Assembly (NCBI GenBank): GCA_965261645.1 | Contig: CBDHDJ010000003.1 | Coordinates: 186,001-250,000 of the forward strand | DNA from: CBDHDJ01 sp965261645 | GTDB taxonomy: Bacteria > Pseudomonadota > Alphaproteobacteria > SHVV01 | Length of the DNA: 64,000 nucleotides | Direction of reading: 5' to 3' | Shown here: positions 38,046-46,612 of the stretch, one piece after another | How positions within the stretch are numbered: the stretch's first letter is position 1 | Layout of the letters: every line of letters begins with the position of its first letter | The notes under the pieces: generated by a model | Seen by the model: only the letters and a program-made list of their open reading frames with translations | Databases searched by the model: none | What the model was told of the DNA's origin: nothing | Made by a program: the position numbers and the translations under genes

Positions 38046-39053
38046 TTACACGAGATAGGGCCCGAGCTCTTCGTCGGCGTCGGCCAGGATCGTCAAATCG
38101 GCGTCGCGGCGGAAGTGGAACTCACACAGCATGCCGTCGGGATCGGTGATGAAGAAGCTGCGCTTGGTGGCGTTGTCGATGTGCTTCTCGATCGCGATGC
38201 CGGCCTTCTCGACCGCGGCTACGGCCTTCGCAAAGTCCTCTTCATTCGGCATCTCGTAGCCGTAATGATGGACCCCATGGGGCGCGCCGGACTCCTGCTT
38301 TACGAGCGCAATGTCGCAGACATAGGATGCGTTCTGCCCGGCGAAGCAGACGATTCGGCCGTTCGGGGTGCGGTAGACCTCCTTGAGCCCGGCGATGCCG
38401 GCGTAGAACGCGACCATGCCGTCGAAATCGCGTGTCATGAGCACCGTATTGGTAAAGCGCGCCGGGTGGATCGGCGCCTCGTCGACGCGGCGCAGCTCGA
38501 AGGTCTCGTGATAGCGGGCCTCGGTCGTCGCCGGGACCGCGTTGGGGTCCCACTCGCCGGTAATCGCCTGGCCGGTCTGGTCGCCGAACACCGAGCGCCA
38601 GTCCTTGACGAAATCGGCGTAGAACTCGTGCAGCGCGCCGTCGGGGTCGAACACGTAGATGCTGTGCGAGAGCGTGTGATCGACCCGGCGGTGGATGGGA
38701 AGCTCCGCCGCCATCGCCCGGTTGTAGGCATCGACCAGCACCTGCTCGTTCTCCATCTCCCAACCGAAATGGTTGAGCCCCGGCTTGAGCGCCCGGCCGG
38801 ATTTCATCTGCACGTGGCCACCGCGCCCGACGAGGTCGCGCTCGGTGGTCTGAATCAGGCCGAGGTCGTGATGCGTGTTGCCGTTCGAGAGAAACCCGGC
38901 GCCGATATGATCCTCGCGGAAGACCTCCTCGAAGCCGCAGATGCCGCCGTAAAAGTCCATCGACCTCCCGAGATCGCCAACGAACAGGTTGGCGTGGCCG
39001 ATACGGCGCGGGGAGAACATTACCGGGGCGGTTTCCTGGGCTTGCACGCTCAT
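38046..39053 (-). CDS. two-module VOC protein, extradiol-dioxygenase-like, paralogue
   Basis: 335 residues; the ATG at 39053 (MSVQAQETAPVMFSPRRIG) follows AGAGGTGA. It is a paralogue of the protein at 26130-27131. Module one keeps the metal set in IGHANLFVGD, GLNHFGWEMEN and ALHEFYADF. In module two the first ligand position is changed to Asn (RFTNTVLMTRD in place of ITHVAF), while HHYGYEMPNE and LCEFHFRRD remain. The N-terminal module is therefore the likelier active site, the reverse of classical type I extradiol enzymes. Confidence 0.8.
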   Translation of the reverse strand: MSVQAQETAPVMFSPRRIGHANLFVGDLGRSMDFYGGICGFEEVFREDHIGAGFLSNGNTHHDLGLIQTTERDLVGRGGHVQMKSGRALKPGLNHFGWEMENEQVLVDAYNRAMAAELPIHRRVDHTLSHSIYVFDPDGALHEFYADFVKDWRSVFGDQTGQAITGEWDPNAVPATTEARYHETFELRRVDEAPIHPARFTNTVLMTRDFDGMVAFYAGIAGLKEVYRTPNGRIVCFAGQNASYVCDIALVKQESGAPHGVHHYGYEMPNEEDFAKAVAAVEKAGIAIEKHIDNATKRSFFITDPDGMLCEFHFRRDADLTILADADEELGPYLV

Positions 39054-39228
39054 GCGATCACCTCTGGGACTGGTGGTAGATCGGGCACACGACATTTTCA
39101 GTCACGCTCGACATCATGCCATCAAATCTATCACCCGCCCCGGGGAGCGTCCAGCGGGCGGGCGCGCGCTTGCGTCCTTTGCTGGCCATCGCGATCCAGC
39201 CGGTCTACTCTCCGCCCACCGCAGGCCC

Positions 39229-40158
39229 ATGACCACTCCTCTCGATCAAAACGTCGAGCCCACGCTCGCCGCGCAGCCTGCAGCCCGGCTTCATTCGACC
39301 GCGCTCATCGCGCTGTGTGGCGCCGTGCTGGCCTTCGCCTTGACACCGGTTCTGGTGCGCCTGAGCGAGGTGGGGCCGACCGCCACCGGCTTCTGGCGCA
39401 TGGCTTTCGCGATCCCGATTTTGTTGATCCTGATGCGCCGCGAAAACGCATCAGCAAGGCACGTTCGCCCGGCGCCGACCAGGCGTGACTATCTCGCGCT
39501 CATCGGGGTATCACTCATTTTCGGGGTGGAGATGGGATTGTGGCAAACCATCTTTCTCACCACGACCATCGCCAATGCCACCCTGATCGGCTATTCGAGC
39601 CCGATCTTCGTCACCATCGGAGCTTGGCTCATCTTCGGCGAGCGTATCACGCCTCTGTTCCTCGCCGGCCTCGCGCTCTCGCTGATCGGCATCGGGCTTT
39701 TGGTCTCCGCGACCCAGGGCGATTTCGGCCCCTTCGCGCTCGGCGATCTCATCGCCGCCGCGTGCGCCCTGATGTGGGGCGCTTACGTCTTGGGACTGAA
39801 AGGCGTGCTTCGCGTCTTCGGCCCCATGACCGCGGTGACCTGGAACACCGTCATTGCGGCCCTGTTGATCCTGCCAGCCGCCGCACTCCTCGGCGAGACC
39901 ATCGTGCCTGTCACCATGTTCGGCTGGTTCATCGTGCTGGTCTACGGCCTGTTCGTTCATGCCACGGGCCAGAGCCTCATCACCTACGCCTATGCTCATC
40001 TGCCGGCCTCGTTCAACTCGGTCGCGGCATTGGCCGCGCCGGTGCTCGCCATCGGCTTCGCCTGGATCTTCTTCGCCGAGCCGCTGAGCTTCGCGCAGAT
40101 GCTTTTCGCGGCGCTCGTGCTTGCCGGCATCGTGCTGGCGAAACGGGGCCAGGAGTAG
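39229..40158 (+). CDS. EamA/DMT-family transporter, first of pair
   Basis: 309 residues from the ATG at 39229 (MTTPLDQNVEPTLAAQ). It has ten predicted membrane helices in two EamA repeats; the second ends with AAPVLAIGFAWIFFAEPLSF. It lacks any soluble domain. The DMT family includes amino-acid and metabolite exporters, and a substrate cannot be assigned. The next gene encodes a second EamA protein 10 bases later, so they are probably co-transcribed. Confidence 0.85.
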   Translation: MTTPLDQNVEPTLAAQPAARLHSTALIALCGAVLAFALTPVLVRLSEVGPTATGFWRMAFAIPILLILMRRENASARHVRPAPTRRDYLALIGVSLIFGVEMGLWQTIFLTTTIANATLIGYSSPIFVTIGAWLIFGERITPLFLAGLALSLIGIGLLVSATQGDFGPFALGDLIAAACALMWGAYVLGLKGVLRVFGPMTAVTWNTVIAALLILPAAALLGETIVPVTMFGWFIVLVYGLFVHATGQSLITYAYAHLPASFNSVAALAAPVLAIGFAWIFFAEPLSFAQMLFAALVLAGIVLAKRGQE

Positions 40159-40168
40159 AAGAGCCTCC

Positions 40169-41092
40169 GTGCTCGCCGCACTCCAGAAGCGCCTGGCCGC
40201 CGAGGGCAACCTGCAGGCGGTGCTATGGATGCTCTGCATGACGATCTGCATCGCCGGCATGCACGCCACCGTGCGCCACCTTTCGCCCGACATTCACGCT
40301 TTCGAGATCGGGTTCTTCCGCAACGCCATCGCGGCTTTGCTCATCCTGCCGCTCGCTTTGCGCGCCGGCCTCAGAGAGCTGAGAACACAGAACCTTCGCC
40401 TGCATATGCTGCGCGCCGTGATCCAGTTGATCGCGCTCCTCCTGTTCTTCACGGCACTCGGCATAAGCCCGTTGGCGCTCATCTCCGCGCTCAGCTTCCT
40501 CGCGCCTTTGTTCACGACGCTCATTGCCATATTTCTGCTGCACGAACGGGTCAGGCTCAGGCGTTGGTCGGCCTTGGCATTCGGCTTTGCCGGCGCGATG
40601 GTGGTGCTGCAGCCCGGCGCCCAGGCGATCGATCCGGGCGCGCTCTTCGCGGTCGGGTCGTCGGCGCTGTGGGCGGTCGTCCCGATCATCATCAAGGTGA
40701 TGACGCGGACCGATTCGAACGTCACCATCGTCGTCTACCAGTCCTTCCTGATGACGCCGCTCTCCTTGGTCCCGGCGCTCTTCGTCTGGGTGTGGCCGAC
40801 CTGGGAGCAATTGTTCTGGCTCACGCTGATCGGCGCCGCTGGCGCCTTCGGTCAGCTCGCCATGACGCACGCGCTCCGACTCGGCGAGGCCTCGCTCGTC
40901 ATGCCGCTCGATTTCATGCGCCTGGTGTGGGCGACCCTTCTCGGCTATCTCGTGTTCGTGGAGATTCCCGATGTCTGGACGTGGATCGGCGGCTCCATGA
41001 TCTTCTCCGCCGCGGTCTACATCGCGTCTCGGGAAAGCCAGGTGAAGAAGGAGCGGCCCGACAGCGGTCCGCCCCCTGTCCGGCCCGTCTAA
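40169..41092 (+). CDS. EamA/DMT-family transporter, second of pair
   Basis: 307 residues if the GTG at 40169 (VLAALQKRLAAEGNLQAVL) is the start; an in-frame ATG at 40121 lies inside the preceding gene. Ten membrane helices are predicted (AVLWMLCMTICIAGMHATV, ALISALSFLAPLFTTLIAIF and others). It is only distantly similar to the preceding EamA gene, so the pair could work together or be simple neighbours. Confidence 0.82.
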   Translation: MLAALQKRLAAEGNLQAVLWMLCMTICIAGMHATVRHLSPDIHAFEIGFFRNAIAALLILPLALRAGLRELRTQNLRLHMLRAVIQLIALLLFFTALGISPLALISALSFLAPLFTTLIAIFLLHERVRLRRWSALAFGFAGAMVVLQPGAQAIDPGALFAVGSSALWAVVPIIIKVMTRTDSNVTIVVYQSFLMTPLSLVPALFVWVWPTWEQLFWLTLIGAAGAFGQLAMTHALRLGEASLVMPLDFMRLVWATLLGYLVFVEIPDVWTWIGGSMIFSAAVYIASRESQVKKERPDSGPPPVRPV

Positions 41093-41097
41093 AGATG

Positions 41098-41886
41098 TCA
41101 GTCTGGCCCGAAGGTGACGGAGACCTTGCCGAGCGCACCGAAATCGGCGGTCGCCTGATCGCCGGGCTCGGCATGGACGATGTCTGTGCAGCTACCCGTG
41201 GTGACGTAATCGCCGGCCTCGAGGCCGAGCCCGAAGCCCGCAAGATTGTTGGCGAGCCAGCGCAGGGCATCGAGCGGATGGCCAAGGACGTTGCGCCCGG
41301 CCCCGGTCTCCACCCGCGCGCCGTTAAGCGAGGTCACGATCTCCGCATCGACGATATCGGTATCCCGCCACTCGACAACCGGCGCCGCATGAATCCAATA
41401 ACTCGCCAACGCATTGTCGGCGATCACCTGAAGCGCCCCGATGCTGGCTAGATCCGTGAACCGCGTATCGACGATCTCGATGGCCGGCACCAGCGCACCC
41501 ACCGCCGCCGCCACCTGATCGCGGTCGAACGGCCCCTGCTTGGCCGGCAGGTCGGCCGCCATGTGAAAGCCGTACTCCGTTTCGACCAAGATCCCGGCCA
41601 GGGCGGTGGGCTCGATGACCGCCGGGCTCTCGAACACCCGGGCCGACATGAGGCGGCCGAAAAAAGGCTCGTCGAGGCCGAGGCGCTGCTGCAACACCGG
41701 GTTTGTCGCGCCGATCTTGTAACCGACCGGCTCGCCGCCGAAGCCGGTGGCGAAACGCTCCTGCACGGCGTAAGCCTCCACCAGCGTTTGCGGCCGGCAT
41801 TCCTCGGGCAGCTCTTGGAGTGGCCTCTGCCGGCGCATGGCGGTCTTGAGCAACACCGAGGCTCTCGTCAACGCGGCATCATCCAT
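41098..41886 (-). CDS. 2-keto-4-pentenoate hydratase-like protein (MhpD/FAH fold)
   Basis: 262 residues. The fold family is shown by GEPVGYKIGATNPVLQQRLG, VETEYGFHMAADL (with the acidic metal site) and the C-terminal GDYVTTGSCTDIVHAEPGD. Such enzymes hydrate 2-hydroxypenta-2,4-dienoate, the product of meta-cleavage hydrolases, or decarboxylate related acids. That fits the VOC and alpha/beta hydrolase genes upstream, although it is convergent with the EamA pair rather than in their operon. Confidence 0.84.
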   Translation of the reverse strand: MDDAALTRASVLLKTAMRRQRPLQELPEECRPQTLVEAYAVQERFATGFGGEPVGYKIGATNPVLQQRLGLDEPFFGRLMSARVFESPAVIEPTALAGILVETEYGFHMAADLPAKQGPFDRDQVAAAVGALVPAIEIVDTRFTDLASIGALQVIADNALASYWIHAAPVVEWRDTDIVDAEIVTSLNGARVETGAGRNVLGHPLDALRWLANNLAGFGLGLEAGDYVTTGSCTDIVHAEPGDQATADFGALGKVSVTFGPD

Positions 41887-41947
41887 GACATTCCCGTCGA
41901 AAGCTCAACGGCATGGTAGCACCGGCGGGGGCAGGGCGTTGCCGCGA

Positions 41948-42910
41948 TCACCGCGACCGGCGCGCAATGTGCATGAGCGGCGTGGCGATCAGACCGCGGG
42001 GCAAAAGAACCACCGAGACCATGAACACGAGCCCCAGCGCGAGAAGCCAGAAATCGCCGAGCCACTCCGAGAAATAGCTCTCCATCACGCGGACGGCGAG
42101 CGCGCCGACCAAAGCCGCGAGGATCACGTCGCGTCCGCCGAGCGCAACCCAGATCAGCACCTCGGCGGAAAGCGCGAAGCCGATGAGCGTCGGCGAGGCG
42201 AACTCATCGACGGCGACGAACAGGGCCCCGGCGAGCCCGGCGATCGCCGCGCCGATGACGAAGACCGCCAACTGGATCCACAGCACGCGATAACCGAAGA
42301 ACGCCACGCGATCGGGGTTCGTCTTGACCGCCGTCAAGAGGCTGCCGAAGCGCGAGGCCAGGAGCCGGTCCAATGCGATGTAGACCAGGGCGGTGACGGC
42401 CAGCACGACGTAGAAGCGCGACACCGGATCCCCAAGCGTGAGGTTGCCGCCGAACAGCCCGAAATCGAGCGGCGGTACGCCCGAGAGGCCGTTGTCGGCG
42501 CCGAGCGCGTACCAACTCCTGATCAACTGCTCGAGGATGAACGCCATCGCCAGCGTCACGATGGCGAGATAGGCGCCCGAGAGACCGCGGCCCCAGAACA
42601 GGCCATAGCCGATGCCGGCCGCGAAGAGCGCCGCCGCCGCGACGGCGAAACCGAGACCGGCATAGCTCGAGGCCAGTGCGGCACCGACCATACCCATGGT
42701 GAGGGCGGCCATGACGTAGCCGCCGATGCCGAAGAACATGGCTTGGCCGAAGCACAGAATCCCGCCGCGTCCCCACACCAGCGACAGCGACATGGCGAAC
42801 AGCCCGAACAGGAGATAGCGCGTTGCCTGATCGGTCCAATACGCGCCGCCAAGCGGCGGCAAAAGCGCCAGCACGACGAACACGATCGCGGCCAACCATC
42901 TAGGCGCCAT
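41948..42910 (-). CDS. HAAT-type ABC transporter permease (LivM-like)
   Basis: Inner-membrane permease of the branched-chain amino acid / amide importer family, 320 residues from the ATG at 42910; a GTG three codons earlier is also possible. It has about ten membrane helices and the cytoplasmic coupling region ALDRLLASRFGSLLTAVKTN before VAFFGYRV. It overlaps the LivH-like gene by 11 bases. It is last in the four-gene leftward unit and the partner of the permease next to it. Confidence 0.9.
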   Translation of the reverse strand: MAPRWLAAIVFVVLALLPPLGGAYWTDQATRYLLFGLFAMSLSLVWGRGGILCFGQAMFFGIGGYVMAALTMGMVGAALASSYAGLGFAVAAAALFAAGIGYGLFWGRGLSGAYLAIVTLAMAFILEQLIRSWYALGADNGLSGVPPLDFGLFGGNLTLGDPVSRFYVVLAVTALVYIALDRLLASRFGSLLTAVKTNPDRVAFFGYRVLWIQLAVFVIGAAIAGLAGALFVAVDEFASPTLIGFALSAEVLIWVALGGRDVILAALVGALAVRVMESYFSEWLGDFWLLALGLVFMVSVVLLPRGLIATPLMHIARRSR

Positions 42911-43760
42911 GGCGGCCACCCAATAGGCCCTGCGGCCGGAGCCGGATGATCACGATGGCCAACGCGAAGACCGCGATCTGCGCGACCACGGGCGAGAGCC
43001 AGATCGTCAGGAGATTGCCGCTGCCGCCGACGATTCCGCCGCCGACAAGCACGCCCGCCAGCACGCCGGCGCCACCGACCATGATGGAGATGAAGGCGGG
43101 AATCAGGTAGCCCAAACCCATCTGCGGATCGACGCTGATCAACGGCGCCACCAGGGCGCCTGCCAGGCCGGCGATCGCCGTGCCGATGATGAAGCTGGCG
43201 CGGTAAACGAGCCGGGTATCGATGCCGAGGGTTGCGGCCGTGTCGGGCCGGGCGATGACCGCGCGCGCGGCCAGCCCGAATTCGGTCCTGAGAAAAACCC
43301 AAAACGTTGCCGCGACGATGACGAGCGCGATCGCCATCAGCACGAGGCGAAAGACCGGATAGGTGGCATCGCCGAGGACGATCACGGATTCCATCGGCGG
43401 GATGACGCTATACGACCCGGGGCCGAACACGAGGACCACGCCTTGCTTCAGCGCGATCGACAAACCCCAGGTCGCGAGGATGGTATCGAGGGTGCGGCGA
43501 TAGATATGGCGGATGAGGAGGCTCTCGATAAACCAGCCGATGACGCCGACGATGAGGGGCGCAGCCAGCACGCAAATCCAGTACGGCACGCCGCCGCTTT
43601 GCAGCGCAACGACGGAATAAGCCCCGAGCATGAATAGCTCGCCATGGGCCATGTTGATCACCCGCATCATGCCGAACACCACGACCAGGCCGAGCGCGAC
43701 GAGGACTAAAATCAACACGAACGACAGCATGTTGAGCAGGATGATGGCGAGATCGGCCAC
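42900..43760 (-). CDS. HAAT-type ABC transporter permease (LivH-like)
   Basis: 286 residues, with the family N-terminus GLVVVFGMMRVINMAHGELFMLGAYSV (about residues 24-50, quoted in parts) and the coupling segment EFGLAARAVIARPDTAATLG. About eight membrane helices are visible. It starts 8 bases after the LivF-like gene stop and overlaps the LivM-like gene. The substrate range of the family covers branched-chain amino acids, urea, amides and aromatic acids. Confidence 0.92.
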   Translation of the reverse strand: MADLAIILLNMLSFVLILVLVALGLVVVFGMMRVINMAHGELFMLGAYSVVALQSGGVPYWICVLAAPLIVGVIGWFIESLLIRHIYRRTLDTILATWGLSIALKQGVVLVFGPGSYSVIPPMESVIVLGDATYPVFRLVLMAIALVIVAATFWVFLRTEFGLAARAVIARPDTAATLGIDTRLVYRASFIIGTAIAGLAGALVAPLISVDPQMGLGYLIPAFISIMVGGAGVLAGVLVGGGIVGGSGNLLTIWLSPVVAQIAVFALAIVIIRLRPQGLLGGRHGA

Positions 43761-43768
43761 AGCGGCCC

Positions 43769-44467
43769 CTACAGCAGCAAGTGCTTGGTGAACAGGAATT
43801 CGTCGGCGGCGGCTTCATTCGTAGGCACCACTTCAGCGATGACGCCGCGGTCCATGAACGCGATCGATTGCGCCACGGTCATCGCGAGATCGATGTTCTG
43901 CTCGGCGATGAGGATGGTGACGTTGCTTTCGGCAACAAAGCCCGCGAGCAAATCGCCAATCTCATAGACGATCGAGGGCTGCAGGCCCTCGGTCGGCTCA
44001 TCGAGCAGCAGCATGGCCGGCGCGGCGGCCAGCGCGCGGCCGATGGCAAGCAATTGCTGCTCGCCCGCCGACAGAGTTCCGGCCCTCTGATCCCGGCGCG
44101 CGGACAGGATGGGAAGCCTGTCGTAGATCTCCGCCGGCACGACATTGCGGCCGGGTTGCCCGATGACACCGAGGCGAAGGTTCTCCGCCACCGTGAAGTC
44201 GGCGAAGATGTCGCGGCCCTGGGGCACCCAGGCTAGTCCCGCCCGGGCGATCTCATGCGGCCGGCGTCTCGTGATCTCGCGGTCGCTGAAGCGGACCGAG
44301 CCCCGCCGCGCCGCCAACAGGCCCATGATGGTGCGCAGGAGCGTCGTCTTGCCCATGCCGTTGCGGCCCATCAGCGCCATCACGGTCCCCGCCGGCACGT
44401 CGAGGTCGACGCCCTGCAGCACGGCGCTCCGCCCATAACCCGCATGAAGCCCCCGGATCGACAGCAT
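43769..44467 (-). CDS. HAAT-type ABC transporter ATPase (LivF-like)
   Basis: 232 residues. Walker A is LMGRNGMGKTTLLRTIMG (about 32-49), the signature is LSAGEQQLLAIGRALAAAP, and Walker B is MLLLDEPTEGLQPSIV. It hydrolyses ATP to drive the two permeases with its LivG-like partner. It starts 2 bases after the LivG-like stop, so translation is coupled. All ATPase motifs are intact. Confidence 0.94.
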   Translation of the reverse strand: MLSIRGLHAGYGRSAVLQGVDLDVPAGTVMALMGRNGMGKTTLLRTIMGLLAARRGSVRFSDREITRRRPHEIARAGLAWVPQGRDIFADFTVAENLRLGVIGQPGRNVVPAEIYDRLPILSARRDQRAGTLSAGEQQLLAIGRALAAAPAMLLLDEPTEGLQPSIVYEIGDLLAGFVAESNVTILIAEQNIDLAMTVAQSIAFMDRGVIAEVVPTNEAAADEFLFTKHLLL

Positions 44468-44469
44468 GG

Positions 44470-45168
44470 TCAGGGATTCCGTCCGAAGTAGAGCTCGCGC
44501 ACTTCCTCGGCGGCGCGGATGTCGGCGTAGCTTCCCGATAGGAGCGGCCGGCCGTTGGTCATGACGGTCACCCGACAGTCGAGCCGCTGGATAAATCCCA
44601 TATCGTGCTCGATAACGATAAAGGTGTGATCCCCGTCGGCGGCGATGCCACTGATCAGATCGGCGGTCGCATCGGTCTCGGCATGGGTCATGCCGGCGGT
44701 CGGCTCATCGAGCAACAAAAGCCGCGCCCGACTCACGAGCAGCATGCCAAGCTCAAGCCACTGGCGCTCGCCGTGGGACAGATCACCCGCGGGTTCATCC
44801 CTCCTGTCAGCCAAATTAATGCGGTGGAGCACGGCTTCGGCATCACGCGCGCTCGCGTGACGCGGGATCACCAGGTTCTCCGCCACGGTGAGTTCATCGA
44901 AGACGGAGGGCACCTGAAACTTGCGGCCAATACCGAGCCGGGCGATCTTGTGCGGCGGCTGTCCGGTGATGTCCGCGCCATCGAACACGACACGTCCACC
45001 GCTCGGCGTGAGCGCGCCGGTGATCAGATTGAACAGCGTTGATTTGCCACAGCCGTTGGGCCCCACGAGCGCGTGTAGGGCGCCCCCCTCGAGAGCGAAG
45101 TTGAAGCCATCCACAGCGGCGAAGCCGCCAAAGTCTTTTCGCAGGTCGTGGACCTCAAGAAGGGGCAT
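44470..45168 (-). CDS. HAAT-type ABC transporter ATPase (LivG-like)
   Basis: 232 residues from the ATG at 45168 (MPLLEVHDLRKDFGGFAAV), preferred over an upstream TTG. Walker A is LVGPNGCGKSTLFNLITG, the signature LSHGERQWLELGMLLVSRA, and Walker B LLLLDEPTAGMTHAET. It is first in the leftward unit, divergent from the binding-protein gene at 45401 across about 230 bases that should hold promoters for both directions; a GTTAACGTTAA stretch near 45280-45292 could be an operator. Confidence 0.93.
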   Translation of the reverse strand: MPLLEVHDLRKDFGGFAAVDGFNFALEGGALHALVGPNGCGKSTLFNLITGALTPSGGRVVFDGADITGQPPHKIARLGIGRKFQVPSVFDELTVAENLVIPRHASARDAEAVLHRINLADRRDEPAGDLSHGERQWLELGMLLVSRARLLLLDEPTAGMTHAETDATADLISGIAADGDHTFIVIEHDMGFIQRLDCRVTVMTNGRPLLSGSYADIRAAEEVRELYFGRNP

Positions 45169-45400
45169 CGCATCCGTCCCAGGGCTACGCAACGGCGCCC
45201 ATCATTCCCAAAATCTGCCGCGGGAGTAAAACCGTTTCTGCTCCGCGCGAAACAGGGTTGGCGGTGAGGGCACGAGTTCGTTAACGTTAATCACCCGAGG
45301 AACAGACCTACACGACGCTGATCCGTCTACCGAAACGCAACCCCTTCTCCGCCCTGCACCGCCCGCCTGCCAAGCCCCTCGAGATCGCTGCGAGAAATCC

Positions 45401-46597
45401 ATGGCTCACATAAACCGCCGCACCTTCGTCAAGCTCGCCGCCGCGACCACCGCAACTGCCGCAGCATCGCGGTTGGCGCTGCCCGCGATCGCGCAGAGCC
45501 AGCCCGTGCGTGTCGGTGCGGCGCTGCCTTTCTCCGGCGGGCTCGAGTTGTTTGGCCAACAGGCGCGCATCGGCATCGACCTCGCGGCGGCCGAGATCAA
45601 CGCCCAGGGCGGTATCATGGGCCGCCAGATCGAGATCCTCTATGAGGACATGAAGACCGATCCCAAGACCGCGGCCGAGAAAGCGCGCAAGCTCGTTCAG
45701 CGCGATGAGGTCATCGCCGTCGCCGGCCCGATCACCTCGTCAGGGCGGAACGCCATGGTGCCGCACATGATGCGGCTCAAGACACCGTTGCTTTACGCCA
45801 CCAACTACGAGGGCGCCGATGATGAGGGCGGCGGTTGCGGACGCTACCTTTTCTTCTTCAACACCGTGCCCAATCAAGACACCGCGCCGCTCATCCCTTA
45901 TCTCAAGCGCGAAGGCATCGGCACCTCCTACTACATGTTCGGCGCCAATTACGTGTGGCCGCGCAACATGTTCAAGGCGGCCAAGGCCATGATCGCCGAG
46001 ACCGGCGGCAGAACGCTGGCGGAGGAGTACACCCCTTTCGGGGTAACGGACTTCACCTCGGTGATCCGCAAGGTGGCGGCCTCGGGTGCAGACATTCTGC
46101 TCTTTGCACTGCCCGGCGCCGACGGCATCACGTTCATCAAGCAGGCCGAGGAGTTCGGCCTGATGAACAATCTCACGGTGGCCTTCCTCGGCTTTAGCGA
46201 GACCTATCTCGGCGCTTTCGGACGTGGCAAGGGCGAGAACATGTATGTCGGCGTGCCGTTCGTCGCCTCGAGCGACGAGCCCGGCGTGATCGACTTTGTC
46301 GCCCGCGTGCGCCGGGTGCACGGGCCGGACACCGGCGTGTCGCACTATGTGATGACGCACTACAACGCACTCAAGGCGCTCAAGACGGGGCTCGAACGGG
46401 CGGGTACGATCAGCCGCGAGGCTGCGGTCGATGGGATGGCGGGTCTCAATTTCACCATTCCCACCGGCGCGGCCTCGATCAGGCCGGCGGACCACCACAT
46501 CGCGATGAACATGTACATCGCCAGAACCGAAAGCGGTCAGCTCAGGGTCATCGAGCGCCTCGGGCGCATCGAGCCTGAGTCCGACTGCCAGATCTGA
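45401..46597 (+). CDS. ABC transporter substrate-binding protein, Tat-exported (Leu/Ile/Val/amide type)
   Basis: 398 residues. The N-terminus NRRTFVKLAAATTATAAASR is a twin-arginine signal followed by ALPAIAQSQ, with a signal peptidase site around AIAQ. The mature protein has the periplasmic-binding type 1 fold (VRVGAALPFSGGLELFGQQA). It is divergent from its four transport genes. It looks closer to UrtA/AmiC-like amide binders than to LivJ, but the ligand is unknown. Tat use suggests folding before export. Confidence 0.9.
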   Translation: MAHINRRTFVKLAAATTATAAASRLALPAIAQSQPVRVGAALPFSGGLELFGQQARIGIDLAAAEINAQGGIMGRQIEILYEDMKTDPKTAAEKARKLVQRDEVIAVAGPITSSGRNAMVPHMMRLKTPLLYATNYEGADDEGGGCGRYLFFFNTVPNQDTAPLIPYLKREGIGTSYYMFGANYVWPRNMFKAAKAMIAETGGRTLAEEYTPFGVTDFTSVIRKVAASGADILLFALPGADGITFIKQAEEFGLMNNLTVAFLGFSETYLGAFGRGKGENMYVGVPFVASSDEPGVIDFVARVRRVHGPDTGVSHYVMTHYNALKALKTGLERAGTISREAAVDGMAGLNFTIPTGAASIRPADHHIAMNMYIARTESGQLRVIERLGRIEPESDCQI

Positions 46598-46612
46598 GGG
46601 ACGCGCCGAAGC

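Noticed and set aside
37896..39488. A 530-residue plus-strand frame opposite the VOC paralogue
   Set aside because: Composition is that of a shadow frame and it runs through the promoter region into the EamA gene.
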